Positions 1 through 8,206 of a stretch of DNA of 20,971 bases are shown one piece after another (positions within the stretch are counted from its first letter, which is position 1; every line of letters begins with the position of its first letter). The DNA comes from Prevotella sp. UBA5387 (GTDB lineage: Bacteria; Bacteroidota; Bacteroidia; Bacteroidales; Bacteroidaceae). The stretch is taken from assembly GCA_002407775.1 (NCBI GenBank), contig DHOP01000044.1:1-20971 (forward strand), in the 5' to 3' direction. A program made the translations under genes and the position numbers. The notes below the pieces were generated by a model, which was given only the letters and a program-made list of their open reading frames with translations, had not been told where the DNA came from and did not search any database.

Positions 1-425
1 TGCCTGTTTTGACACACCCTCAAAGATAGTAAACGCAGATCCTGATGTGTGATGTTGAGATAAAACCTATTCCATTCCACCCCTCAAGGCGTACGCCACC
101 CTCTAAAAGGGCTTATTCTGCCTGTCATTTTTCGAAATCAAAAAGTAAGAGAACAACTGATTTTCCTTGCACAATGACAGTCCATGTATCTACGAAGGAA
201 ACGGTACGACAAGTCCGCTGCATCCTCATGGCCCGACAGATAAAGGGGGCGAGCGACAGCAGACAAAAAAAGGTCGATTGTCTTTGGCAACCGATCAGAA
301 GACGCTATCTTTGCATCGTAAAGCACGGCGACATGGACATAACGCCAAGTGTCGCCGCCTGAGGTCAAACCGACAATGACCGATATACCGACCATAAACA
401 CCACAACTACAACAATAAAAACAAG
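1..425. other. Gene-free 5' region upstream of the permease gene
   Basis: No convincing coding sequence was found here. The open frames on both strands give low-complexity, basic or cysteine-rich translations without domain motifs, and one spans the promoter described separately. A TATCTTTG -7-like box on the minus strand (CAAAGATA at 21-28) could serve a gene running off the left edge, but no -33 element stands at the expected distance, so it is not called. The last 110 bases would be the leader of the permease mRNA. Confidence 0.5.
283..313 (+). promoter_or_regulatory. Bacteroidota-type promoter of the MurNAc salvage cluster
   Basis: A TTTG (-33 element, 283-286) is followed after exactly 19 bp by TATCTTTG (-7 element, 306-313). 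This matches the Bacteroidota sigma-ABfr consensus in both boxes and spacing. Transcription would begin near 320, giving a leader of roughly 105 nt before the permease ATG. No other convincing promoter was found before murK or murQ, so it may drive all three genes. Confidence 0.7.
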
Positions 426-1748
426 ATGAAATCATCTACACGTAGCCCATGGCTTTGGATTCCTACCCTTTATTTTGCCGAGGGCATTCCTTATTTCCTA
501 GTCAATAACATCTCAGTCCTCATGCTCGCCAAGATGGGTGTGCCCAATGGTCAGATGGCTCTCTTTACAAGTCTGCTTTACCTGCCGTGGACCATCAAGC
601 CATTCTGGAGCCCGTTTGTAGACATTATTAAGACAAAGAGGTGGTGGACGATCACAATGCAGATGATTATGTCGGTGACCTTCATCATACTCACATTAAC
701 TATGCCTCATCCTAATTCAGCGATGATTGCATCCGGGCAAACTCCTATCAGTTTGTTCACAGTTACATTGTTACTGTTCATCATCACTGCTTTTGCTTCC
801 GCCACCCATGACATTGCCGCCGATGGATTTTACATGTTGGCACTCTCGCAGAATGACCAGGCTGCCTTCGTTGGTATTCGCAGCACATTCTACAGACTAT
901 CTTCCATTTTCGGACAGGGTGTATTGGTAGCCCTTGCTGGCTGGATCGAACTAAGTCAAAAAAACATACCTTTGTCTTGGCAGGTAACAATGGGTGTTAC
1001 AGCACTGCTGTTCAGCGGCATCACCTTATACCACACCTTCTTCATACCACGCGTGTCGACAGACAGACCTACACTCACTGATGCAAAGTCAAATAGTACT
1101 AAAGATGTGCTCCATGAATTTGGACGGACATTTTCCACCTACTTCAAAAAGCCCGGAGTGCTGTTAGCTATCATCTTCATGCTGCTCTATCGCCTTCCCG
1201 AGGCCTTCCTTATCAAAATGTGCATGCCCTTTCTCGTCGCCCAAAAGGATGGCGGCGGCTTAGGTCTTAGCACGGCAGAGGTCGGGATTGCATATGGTAC
1301 CATCGGCGTCCTTGCCCTTACGATTGGCGGCATACTTGGTGGCATTTATGCTTCCAAAGTGGGACTTAAGAGGTCTATCTGGTGGATGGCATTCTGTATG
1401 ACCCTACCCTGCCTTACATTCGTTTACTTGGCGGTAGCACAACCATCCAATATTGTTACCATTTCTACTGCCATAGCAGTCGAGCAGTTTGGTTACGGAT
1501 TTGGTTTCACGGCATATATGCTCTATATGATTTACTTCAGTGAGGGAGAGTTTAAAACTTCTCACTATGCCATCTGTACGGCATTCATGGCCCTAAGCAT
1601 GATGATTCCTGGGATGTTTGCCGGTTTTATTCAGGAGAGCATTGGATATGCCAACTTTTTCTGGATGGTTATGGTTTGCTGTATTGCCACCCTGGTAGTA
1701 ACATTCCTGGCTGATCGTCGCATCAATCCAGAGTATGGAAAGAAATAA
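426..1748 (+). CDS. AmpG/MurT-like MFS permease for MurNAc or muropeptides
   Basis: This 440-residue, very hydrophobic protein of the major facilitator superfamily has about 12 predicted membrane helices. Its N-terminus (residues 14-24, YFAEGIPYFLV) is typical of AmpG-related carriers, and 'GGILGGIYASKVGLKRS' in the second half resembles an MFS loop signature. AmpG imports anhydromuropeptides. In Tannerella forsythia a related inner-membrane carrier, MurT, sits with murK and murQ and takes up MurNAc. The same order here (permease, kinase, etherase) makes MurNAc or a MurNAc-containing fragment the likely substrate. The name murT is also used for an unrelated lipid II amidation enzyme, so no symbol is given. 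The ATG start lies about 105 nt after a good promoter. MFS identity is clear; the substrate is inferred from context. Confidence 0.88.
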   Translation: MKSSTRSPWLWIPTLYFAEGIPYFLVNNISVLMLAKMGVPNGQMALFTSLLYLPWTIKPFWSPFVDIIKTKRWWTITMQMIMSVTFIILTLTMPHPNSAMIASGQTPISLFTVTLLLFIITAFASATHDIAADGFYMLALSQNDQAAFVGIRSTFYRLSSIFGQGVLVALAGWIELSQKNIPLSWQVTMGVTALLFSGITLYHTFFIPRVSTDRPTLTDAKSNSTKDVLHEFGRTFSTYFKKPGVLLAIIFMLLYRLPEAFLIKMCMPFLVAQKDGGGLGLSTAEVGIAYGTIGVLALTIGGILGGIYASKVGLKRSIWWMAFCMTLPCLTFVYLAVAQPSNIVTISTAIAVEQFGYGFGFTAYMLYMIYFSEGEFKTSHYAICTAFMALSMMIPGMFAGFIQESIGYANFFWMVMVCCIATLVVTFLADRRINPEYGKK

Positions 1749-1879
1749 AGTAGCACAGCAAGACTATATATTAGCGCATTTGGAAAGTTACTAGCTTACC
1801 CCCCTCTTTTCCTTTGCCAAAAGATTAATCACATATCATTCCCTCCAAAAAGCAAATTTACATTCAGATACAAAACATC

Positions 1880-2746
1880 ATGAACAATACTATTCTAATC
1901 GCTGACAGCGGCTCTACCAAAACTGATTGGTGCTTATCTTTTAACAACAAACCATCAGTGTTTGTCTCCACTAAGGGCATTAATCCCTTCTATCAAAGCC
2001 AGAAAGAAATTTTGGCAGACCTTCAGACTAGCCTCATTCCATCATTGCAGAAGGAATTGGGAAATAATCTGCCTTCCATTGATGGTATATATTTCTATGG
2101 TGCCGGTTGCACGCCAGAGAAATCGCCTATTGTTCACGATGCCTTGGCAGGAGCATTCCAAGACACCGGCACAATCGAGGTAGCCAGTGATATGCTCGGA
2201 GCTGCACGAAGCGTGTGCCAACACAATGCGGGCATCGTATGTATCCTTGGGACTGGCAGCAACTCTTGCTACTTTGATGGAATCCAAATTACAGCAAACG
2301 TCTCTCCGCTCGGCTTTATTCTGGGTGACGAAGGGAGTGGCGCAAACCTGGGAAAACTCATGGTGGGTAATCTCTTGAAGAACCAGATGACGCCGGGTCT
2401 AAAGGAAAAATTCCTTGAAGAGTATAAGCTTACTCCCGCCGAGATTATCGACCGTGTATACCGGCACCCTTTTCCCAACAGGTTTCTCGCTTCACTCAAT
2501 AAGTTCTTGGAGGATAACATAACCGATGAATCAGTGCATAAGCTGGTGCTTGGTGCGTTTGATGCCTTCATTCGACGCAACGTTATGCAATACGAGTACG
2601 AGGGAACGCCTGTGCATTTCATTGGTTCCATAGCGATATATTATCATAAGGTGCTTGAGGAAACTGCTCTGGCTACAGGCCTCATCGTTGGCAGTATAGT
2701 AAAAGCTCCACTCGACGGCTTGGTAAAATACCACCAAGATCTATGA
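1880..2746 (+). CDS. murK: BadF/BadG-type N-acetylmuramate (or N-acetylglucosamine) kinase, MurK-like
   Basis: This 288-residue cytoplasmic sugar kinase belongs to the BadF/BadG/BcrA/D ATPase family (actin/hexokinase fold). The phosphate-1 loop is at residues 9-17 (DSGSTKTDW), the probable catalytic aspartate is D104, the phosphate-2 loop is GTGSNS (124-129), LGDEGSG is at 148-154, and the adenosine motif is near G249-S250. In T. forsythia the MurK kinase of this family phosphorylates MurNAc at O-6. Here the gene lies between the permease and murQ, whose substrate is MurNAc-6-P, which supports the same role. Homologues can also act on GlcNAc, so the sugar is inferred. It ends in TGA 70 bp before murQ, and the gap of 131 bp upstream shows no clear terminator or promoter. 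Confidence 0.85.
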   Translation: MNNTILIADSGSTKTDWCLSFNNKPSVFVSTKGINPFYQSQKEILADLQTSLIPSLQKELGNNLPSIDGIYFYGAGCTPEKSPIVHDALAGAFQDTGTIEVASDMLGAARSVCQHNAGIVCILGTGSNSCYFDGIQITANVSPLGFILGDEGSGANLGKLMVGNLLKNQMTPGLKEKFLEEYKLTPAEIIDRVYRHPFPNRFLASLNKFLEDNITDESVHKLVLGAFDAFIRRNVMQYEYEGTPVHFIGSIAIYYHKVLEETALATGLIVGSIVKAPLDGLVKYHQDL

Positions 2747-2816
2747 TGTTCATAGTCTAAATGTTATAAAACAATAGCATAACAATCAAAAATTGGAGAG
2801 GAGTGCAAGTGCAGCT

Positions 2817-3635
2817 ATGATAAAGATAACAGAGCAAGAATCGCTATATGATAACCTAGAACATAAGTCGGTTGGCGAATTGCTCAATGGCATCAATACT
2901 GAAGACCAAAAAGTGGCACTCGTCGTGCGAAATTGTCTACCAAAGATAGAAGAGCTTGTCCACCTTATTGTTGGACGGATGAGGCGCGGTGGACGCATAT
3001 TTTATATTGGTGCAGGCACCAGTGGACGTCTCGGAGTGCTCGATGCCTCAGAGCTGCCCCCCACTTTTGGAGTGCCGCCCTCACTCGTTTTAGGCCTAAT
3101 TGCAGGTGGTGATACCGCCCTACGTCATTCCGTGGAGAATGCAGAAGATGACCCGATGCAAGGTTGGAAGGAGTTAGAGGAGCACAAAATCACACGACGT
3201 GACATTGTAATTGGGATTGCTGCTTCAGGCACAACCCCCTATGTTGTAGGGGCGTTGCATGAAGCGCATGAACGTGGAATCCTCACTGGATGTATCACTA
3301 GCAATCCTGATACGCCACTAGCAGCAGAATCTGACGTGGCAATTGAAATGATTGTGGGTCCTGAGTTCGTCACAGGGTCTTCCCGGATGAAATCTGGCAC
3401 GGGGCAAAAGATGATTTTAAACATGATCTCTACTGCCGCCATGATTAAGCTCGGACGTGTCCAAGGCAACAAGATGGTGAACATGCAACTCACCAATCAG
3501 AAACTTGTGGACCGAGGTACTCGTATGATAGTTGAAGAACTTGGCATAGGCTACGACCACGCCAAGGCCATGCTGTTGGTGCATGGCTCGGTGAAAGATG
3601 CTATTGATGCCTATAACAGCAAGGAAGAACTATAA
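2817..3635 (+). CDS. murQ: N-acetylmuramic acid 6-phosphate etherase MurQ
   Basis: MurQ cleaves the D-lactyl ether of MurNAc-6-P to give GlcNAc-6-P and D-lactate, in the cytoplasm, feeding amino-sugar metabolism or cell-wall synthesis. The 272-residue protein has one SIS domain (about residues 50-215) with YIGAGTSGRLGVLDASELPP (63-82) and SSRMKSGTGQK (188-198). E79 and E110 line up with the two catalytic glutamates of E. coli MurQ (E83, E114). I chose the ATG at 2817 because the protein then begins MIKITEQESLYD like other Bacteroidales MurQ proteins; a TTG at 2793 would add eight unsupported residues. An AGGAG at 2799-2803 lies 13 nt before the start, rather far for a ribosome-binding site. 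It converges on the pepP gene with only 14 bp between stop codons. Confidence 0.95.
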   Translation: MIKITEQESLYDNLEHKSVGELLNGINTEDQKVALVVRNCLPKIEELVHLIVGRMRRGGRIFYIGAGTSGRLGVLDASELPPTFGVPPSLVLGLIAGGDTALRHSVENAEDDPMQGWKELEEHKITRRDIVIGIAASGTTPYVVGALHEAHERGILTGCITSNPDTPLAAESDVAIEMIVGPEFVTGSSRMKSGTGQKMILNMISTAAMIKLGRVQGNKMVNMQLTNQKLVDRGTRMIVEELGIGYDHAKAMLLVHGSVKDAIDAYNSKEEL

Positions 3636-3649
3636 TAATTTTTAGAAGA

Positions 3650-5431
3650 TTATATTTCTTTTGTTGCCAATTTCAACCATTCACGATCATCATCTTCCAG
3701 ATATGGTGACAGCTCATCATAGACACGGCGGTGATAATCGTTAAGCCACGCTATCTCCTCGGGTAATAATTCTTCGCAAATGATAGGCGAAGTATCAATT
3801 GGGCAGAGCGTTAATGACTCGAATTGTAGGAACTGTCCAAATTCCGTTTCTTTGTAAGGTGTAATTAACAAGGTATTCTCGACACGTACCCCAAAGCGCC
3901 CGGGTAAGTAAATGCCTGGCTCATCAGTAACCGTCATTCCCGCCACAAGAGGTGCCGGCATATATTCCATGCGTATCTGATGAGGTCCCTCATGCACATT
4001 GAGGTATGCTCCCACTCCATGACCCGTGCCATGCAAGTAGTTAATTCCCTCTCTCCACATTGGCTCCCTTGCCAGAATGTCGAGTTGAGTGCCGCTTGCT
4101 CCCGCAGGAAACTTACAGAGTTCAATCTGAATATGACCTTTCAGTACAAGCGTATAGATATGTCGTTCCTCGTCGGTAAGAGGCCCTAAGGCAATTGTGC
4201 GTGTAATATCTGTGGTGCCATCCTGATATTGTGCTCCACTATCAAGTAGAAGAAATCCACGCGGCTGCAATGGTATGTCTGTCTCTGGCGTTGCCTCATA
4301 GTGGACAATGGCACCATGTTCGCCATACCCTGCAATTGTGTCGAAACTAATGTCTCGAAACAATGATTGTTCGGCTCGCAAGGAAGTGAGTTTCCTATCC
4401 ACGCTAATCTCAGTTTGTCCACCAGCAACTACCGCAGGCTTGAGCCATCGAAGGAATTTCACCATGGCGATGCCATCACGCAACATGGCATTGCGGTAGC
4501 CACGAATCTCGGCATCATTTTTGACCGACTTCATTGCAGGTATTGGTGACTTATGGCGCACAATTTCCTGAGTATGAACATGATGATACAGCGAGTAGTT
4601 GGTTTCTGAGGGATCTAACAGTATATTGTAAGCAAAATAGTCTTCCAGACCTTTCTCCACATCTTTGTAATCATGAAAATCTACACCCTGTTCGGAGAGA
4701 TAATCAACAATCTCTGGTGTGAGCTTCTCCTTATTACTATAGAGCGTTGTTTCATTAGGAGAAATAAGGAGATAACCCACAAAGACAGGATTGCAATGCA
4801 CATCAGTACCTCTCAGGTTAAGTGTCCACGCCACATCATCCAAGGCAGACACCAACATTCCTTCCGCATGGAGTTGTCGTAAGGCCTTTCTAATTCTGTT
4901 TAGCTTTGACTTTGCAAGCTCACCAGCATACTTAAGCGATTGAATTTCCACTTTGTTTTGTGGTACTACTGGACGATCTTTCCATATGATGGATAGCGGA
5001 TCAAAATTCGTTCGTACTGTGATACCACCATCTCGACGTAGATCGGTAATGAGTGATTCAACGCTTTCGGTGCTATTGACCATGCCGTCCACGCCAACCT
5101 GCGCGCCGTTTTTGTCACGTAATTCCTGACCTAACCACTCTGCAATGCTTGGCGTTCCTGGCATTTTGAGTTTCATGAGCTGAAACTCTGTGCCGGACAA
5201 TTGGTCAGCTGCAGCAAGAAAATAACGGCTGTCTGTCCAAAGAGCAGCACTGGTCATGGTTACAACCGCTGTGCCTGCAGACCCATCGAACCCACTAATC
5301 CATTCGCGACCCTTCCATCTGTCGGGCACATACTCGCTGTTATGAGGATCAGTACTTGGGAACACAAAAGCATCGAGGTGCTCGCGTTTCATCACCTCCC
5401 GCAAATCAGATATACGTTGCTGTATTTTCAT
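3650..5431 (-). CDS. pepP: Xaa-Pro aminopeptidase (aminopeptidase P, M24B)
   Basis: This cytoplasmic metallopeptidase removes the N-terminal residue from peptides with proline in position two. With the start at 5431 it has 593 residues: two creatinase-type N-terminal domains (about 1-300) and a pita-bread M24 catalytic domain (about 305-540). All five metal ligands are visible: D397 in LLLDSG, D408 in TTDITRT, H471 in HGTGHG, E504 in TDEPGIY and E518 in RVENT. A C-terminal extension after 540 is usual for the three-domain form. The frame stays open up to 5491, but that start lies inside the promoter (5461-5492) and the ATG at 5458 would lie at or before the transcription start. The ATG at 5431, preceded by AGAAAGA, is therefore preferred. 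It is convergent with murQ and divergent from mdh. Confidence 0.95.
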   Translation of the reverse strand: MKIQQRISDLREVMKREHLDAFVFPSTDPHNSEYVPDRWKGREWISGFDGSAGTAVVTMTSAALWTDSRYFLAAADQLSGTEFQLMKLKMPGTPSIAEWLGQELRDKNGAQVGVDGMVNSTESVESLITDLRRDGGITVRTNFDPLSIIWKDRPVVPQNKVEIQSLKYAGELAKSKLNRIRKALRQLHAEGMLVSALDDVAWTLNLRGTDVHCNPVFVGYLLISPNETTLYSNKEKLTPEIVDYLSEQGVDFHDYKDVEKGLEDYFAYNILLDPSETNYSLYHHVHTQEIVRHKSPIPAMKSVKNDAEIRGYRNAMLRDGIAMVKFLRWLKPAVVAGGQTEISVDRKLTSLRAEQSLFRDISFDTIAGYGEHGAIVHYEATPETDIPLQPRGFLLLDSGAQYQDGTTDITRTIALGPLTDEERHIYTLVLKGHIQIELCKFPAGASGTQLDILAREPMWREGINYLHGTGHGVGAYLNVHEGPHQIRMEYMPAPLVAGMTVTDEPGIYLPGRFGVRVENTLLITPYKETEFGQFLQFESLTLCPIDTSPIICEELLPEEIAWLNDYHRRVYDELSPYLEDDDREWLKLATKEI

Positions 5432-5460
5432 CGATCTTTCTTTTTGTAAATCACACATGA

Positions 5461-5492
5461 CAAAGATACGGTTTTTAAGAATAAACAACAAA
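5461..5492 (-). promoter_or_regulatory. Promoter of pepP
   Basis: Read on the minus strand, TTTG (plus-strand CAAA at 5489-5492) is followed after 20 bp by TATCTTTG (plus-strand CAAAGATA at 5461-5468), a full Bacteroidota -33/-7 promoter. Transcription would start near 5454, giving a leader of about 20 nt before the ATG at 5431. It decides the start codon of pepP because the longer reading frame begins inside the promoter. Confidence 0.7.
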
Positions 5493-5511
5493 TTAATAAT
5501 ATAATAAATAG

Positions 5512-5540
5512 TTTTATCACCTTGATATTTTGTAACTTTG
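5512..5540 (+). promoter_or_regulatory. Probable promoter of malate dehydrogenase
   Basis: A perfect -7 element, TAACTTTG, lies at 5533-5540. The best upstream element is a TTTT at 5512-5515, spaced 17 bp, so the -33 box is poor. Transcription would begin near 5547 with an 80-nt leader. It is back-to-back with the pepP promoter, with about 19 bp between the two -33 regions. Confidence 0.5.
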
Positions 5541-5626
5541 CAATCGCAAAAAGTGAGGTTTTTACACCAATATTTCTGCGGATAACAACAAAAATTTATA
5601 CAGTCAATTAATATAATATTGTAATT

Positions 5627-6619
5627 ATGAACTTTTTAACAAATGACAAATTACTTATCGTCGGTGCCGGCGGTATGATTGGTTCAAACATGGCACAATG
5701 CGCAGCAATGCTCCATCTTACACCTAACGTATGTCTCTATGACATTTATGGCCCCGGCGTGGAGGGTGTAACAGAAGAACTTTTGCAGTGTGCCTTCCCT
5801 GGAATTAACATTACCTGGACTACCGATCCTAAAGAAGCCTTCACAGGTGCCAAATACATCCTCTCTTCAGGTGGCGCTCCCCGTAAGGCAGGTATGACTC
5901 GTGAGGATTTGTTGAAAGGTAATTGCAAGATCGCTGCTGAGTTTGGTGACTATATCAAGATGTACTGCCCAGATGTAAACTTCGTAGTTGTGATCTTCAA
6001 CCCTGCCGACGTAACTGCTTTGACAGCCCTCATCCACTCTGGTTTGAAGCCAAACCAATTGAGCTCACTTGCTTCTCTCGACTCTACTCGTCTTCAGGAA
6101 GCTTTTGCTAAGGAGTACAATGTTCAGCAGGATAAGGTTACCGGTGCATACACCTATGGTGGTCACGGTGAACAAATGGCTCCATTCAACTCTCAAGTTA
6201 GGATTGATGGCAAGCCATTGTCAGAATTCGGTCTTACCGAGGAGCGTTGGCAAGAGATTCGCACAGCTGCCGTTCAAGGTGGTTCAAACATCATCAATCT
6301 TCGTGGCCGTAGCTCATTCCAGAGTCCCGCTTATCTCTCTGTAAAGATGATGGAAGCTGCTATGGGTGGTGAGAAGTTTACTTTGCCAGCAGGTTGCTAT
6401 GTTAATGACGACAAGCTTGGTTTCCACAATGTAATGATGGCTATGCCTACAACTATCGATTCAACTGGTGTTCACTATGTTGAGCCAGTAGGTACCGAGG
6501 ACGAAATCGCAGCTCTTCAGAAGTCATATCAGCACCTAACAGATATGCGTCAAGAAATCATCGATCTCGATATCGTTCCTGCTGTATCCGAGTGGAAAAA
6601 TGATAACCCCAACCTGTAA
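5627..6619 (+). CDS. mdh: Malate dehydrogenase (NAD-dependent, Bacteroides type)
   Basis: Mdh interconverts malate and oxaloacetate with NAD(H); in Bacteroidales it works mainly in the reductive branch towards fumarate and succinate. The 330-residue protein has a Rossmann GxGxxG-type loop (GAGGMIG, 13-19), acidic D39 at the end of the second strand (NAD preference), substrate arginines R86 and R92 in the mobile loop, N125 in FNPADV, D152 and R155 in LDSTRLQ, and catalytic H180 in YGGHGEQ. The codon choice (GGT, CGT and CTT frequent) differs from neighbouring genes in the way expected for high expression. It is a single-gene unit between its own promoter and a strong terminator. Confidence 0.95.
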   Translation: MNFLTNDKLLIVGAGGMIGSNMAQCAAMLHLTPNVCLYDIYGPGVEGVTEELLQCAFPGINITWTTDPKEAFTGAKYILSSGGAPRKAGMTREDLLKGNCKIAAEFGDYIKMYCPDVNFVVVIFNPADVTALTALIHSGLKPNQLSSLASLDSTRLQEAFAKEYNVQQDKVTGAYTYGGHGEQMAPFNSQVRIDGKPLSEFGLTEERWQEIRTAAVQGGSNIINLRGRSSFQSPAYLSVKMMEAAMGGEKFTLPAGCYVNDDKLGFHNVMMAMPTTIDSTGVHYVEPVGTEDEIAALQKSYQHLTDMRQEIIDLDIVPAVSEWKNDNPNL

Positions 6620-6643
6620 TTAATTACAGAAAAATCTTTATCA

Positions 6644-6681
6644 ACGACCGGCCGCATTATGCAGCCGGTCGTTTCTTTTTT
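6644..6681 (+). terminator. Intrinsic terminator of mdh
   Basis: A 9-bp GC-rich stem, ACGACCGGC (6644-6652) pairing with GCCGGTCGT (6664-6672), encloses an 11-nt loop that can itself form a short GCAT/ATGC pair. A T-rich tract ends at 6681. It lies 25 bp after the mdh stop. Confidence 0.85.
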
Positions 6682-6862
6682 GTAAGAACAGATTGCCTCT
6701 TTATCTATTATTCTTCGAGCATCAAAAACAAACGAATTCAATTATCTTCTTGACAATAAAAATCATCAAATTGGTCTAAACCCAATGATTGTTAAAAATG
6801 ACATATTTTGTTGATTGATAGCGTATATATAAGAAAAAAGTATTATATTTAGGGCGTAAATT

Positions 6863-6869
6863 AAGGAGG
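6863..6869 (+). promoter_or_regulatory. Unusually strong Shine-Dalgarno sequence
   Basis: AAGGAGG lies six bases before the ATG at 6876. It is a near-perfect complement of the 16S rRNA 3' end. Such strong sites are uncommon in Bacteroidota and no other gene in this window has one. It fixes the start of the following gene. Confidence 0.7.
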
Positions 6870-6875
6870 TTACCA

Positions 6876-8117
6876 ATGAAAACAAATCTAACCAAACAAC
6901 TTTTCCTGTCCCTATTACTTCTTACGCTAGGCGTCACGGTAAACGGACAGACGTTAACTAATATTTTTGGAGCTGTGCGTGATGCCGATAATGGTAAAAA
7001 ATTAGCACATGTGAGTATTATGGCGACAGGCTCTAACGTCGCCACTGTGACCAACGAAGATGGAGAATTTCTCATAAAAGTACCCAAGCAAACTCTCACC
7101 CTCACTATTTCTCATGTGGGTTACAAGACTACTATTGTACCCGTGCCAGCTAATAATGAAGAACTACAAATCAACATTTCTCGCACCGCAGTGATGCTTA
7201 ATGAGGTTGTAGTGAGTCCGGAGTACCCATTCCAGTTGGTTAAACGCGCTATCGCTAAAATCCCCAACAACTATAGTCAGAAACCTGAATTGTTCAAGGG
7301 GTTCTATAGGGAGACAACGATGAAAGGACGTCGGTTTATCTATGTCTCAGAAGGCATTCTGGATATGTACAAGACTTCCTATGACGAATCAGTCAATTCA
7401 GACAATGTATCTATCATCAAAGGCAGGCGACTGGTAAGTACAAAGGATGCTGACACCCTGGGTGCCAAACTACAGGGAGGTCCCGTCATTCCACTCATGA
7501 TGGACATTGTTAAGAACAAAGAGATGTTGTTCAATGAGGAAGAACTGTCAAACTATTCATGGCAGATGGACGCACCTGTCACTATCAATAACAGGCGCCA
7601 TGAAGTAGTAAGGTTTGCGCCTAATCGAGTAACACCTTTCGCACTCTACTATGGTAAGCTATTCATCGACAGTGAGACTCTCGCTTTCTCAAGGGTCGAG
7701 TTAGATCTGGACATGGAAAATAGTGATAAGGCCTCAAGATTTATGCTATATAGCAAACCTGTCGGAGTAAGGTTCCGTCCAAAGGAGCTCAAAACCATCA
7801 TCAATTATCAGACCACTGATGGTATTACTCGCATTAGCTACATCCGATCACAGATGCGATTCAACTGCGACTGGAAACGTAAACTCTTCCATTCGGGCTA
7901 TGAAGTGGTATCAGAGATGGTCGTAACGGATCAAGCAGCTGAAGCTGTTCGCATAAAGGGACGTGACAGTTTCTCCGCTCGCGACTCTTATTACGACAAG
8001 GTAAATTATTTCAATGATCCTCTGTTTTGGGAGAATTACAATATCATCGAGCCAACCATTTCATTGGAAAAGGCTGTGGGCAAACTACGCAAAAGTGTTG
8101 CCAAGTCTATGGAATAG
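6876..8117 (+). CDS. Secreted CarboxypepD_reg-like domain protein of unknown function
   Basis: This 413-residue exported protein begins with a signal peptide (MKTNLTKQLFLSL..., cleavage probably after VNG at 24). Residues about 30-105 form a CarboxypepD_reg-like beta-sandwich (GAVRDADNGKKLAHVSIMA, then TNEDGEFLIKVP and SHVGYKT), the domain found at the N-terminus of SusC-type receptors and DUF5686 proteins. The rest, beginning EVVVSPEYPFQLVKRAIAKI, resembles the conserved middle of Bacteroidetes cell-envelope proteins, but no membrane barrel or catalytic motif is evident. It is likely periplasmic or outer-membrane associated. It stands alone between two terminators, and no clear promoter was found; TATATTTA at 6844-6851 is a weak -7 candidate. 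The role is unknown. Confidence 0.85.
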   Translation: MKTNLTKQLFLSLLLLTLGVTVNGQTLTNIFGAVRDADNGKKLAHVSIMATGSNVATVTNEDGEFLIKVPKQTLTLTISHVGYKTTIVPVPANNEELQINISRTAVMLNEVVVSPEYPFQLVKRAIAKIPNNYSQKPELFKGFYRETTMKGRRFIYVSEGILDMYKTSYDESVNSDNVSIIKGRRLVSTKDADTLGAKLQGGPVIPLMMDIVKNKEMLFNEEELSNYSWQMDAPVTINNRRHEVVRFAPNRVTPFALYYGKLFIDSETLAFSRVELDLDMENSDKASRFMLYSKPVGVRFRPKELKTIINYQTTDGITRISYIRSQMRFNCDWKRKLFHSGYEVVSEMVVTDQAAEAVRIKGRDSFSARDSYYDKVNYFNDPLFWENYNIIEPTISLEKAVGKLRKSVAKSME

Positions 8118-8140
8118 GAAATTAACAAGAGCGGTTTACA

Positions 8141-8187
8141 AAAACAATTGAGGCAGCATCCAAATCGGATGCTGCCTCAATTGTTTT
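8141..8187. terminator. Bidirectional terminator between convergent genes
   Basis: A perfect 21-bp inverted repeat (8141-8161 with 8167-8187) surrounds a 5-nt loop. The arms begin AAAACAATTGAGG and end in TTTT, so each strand has a GC-rich stem flanked by A and T tracts. It lies between the CarboxypepD_reg gene (+) and patB (-) and serves both. Confidence 0.9.
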
Positions 8188-8206
8188 CAAATACTCCTCG
8201 GTAATC

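Noticed and set aside
45..404. Open reading frames on both strands before the permease gene
   Set aside because: Their translations have no family features, they overlap each other, and the promoter at 283-313 lies within them.
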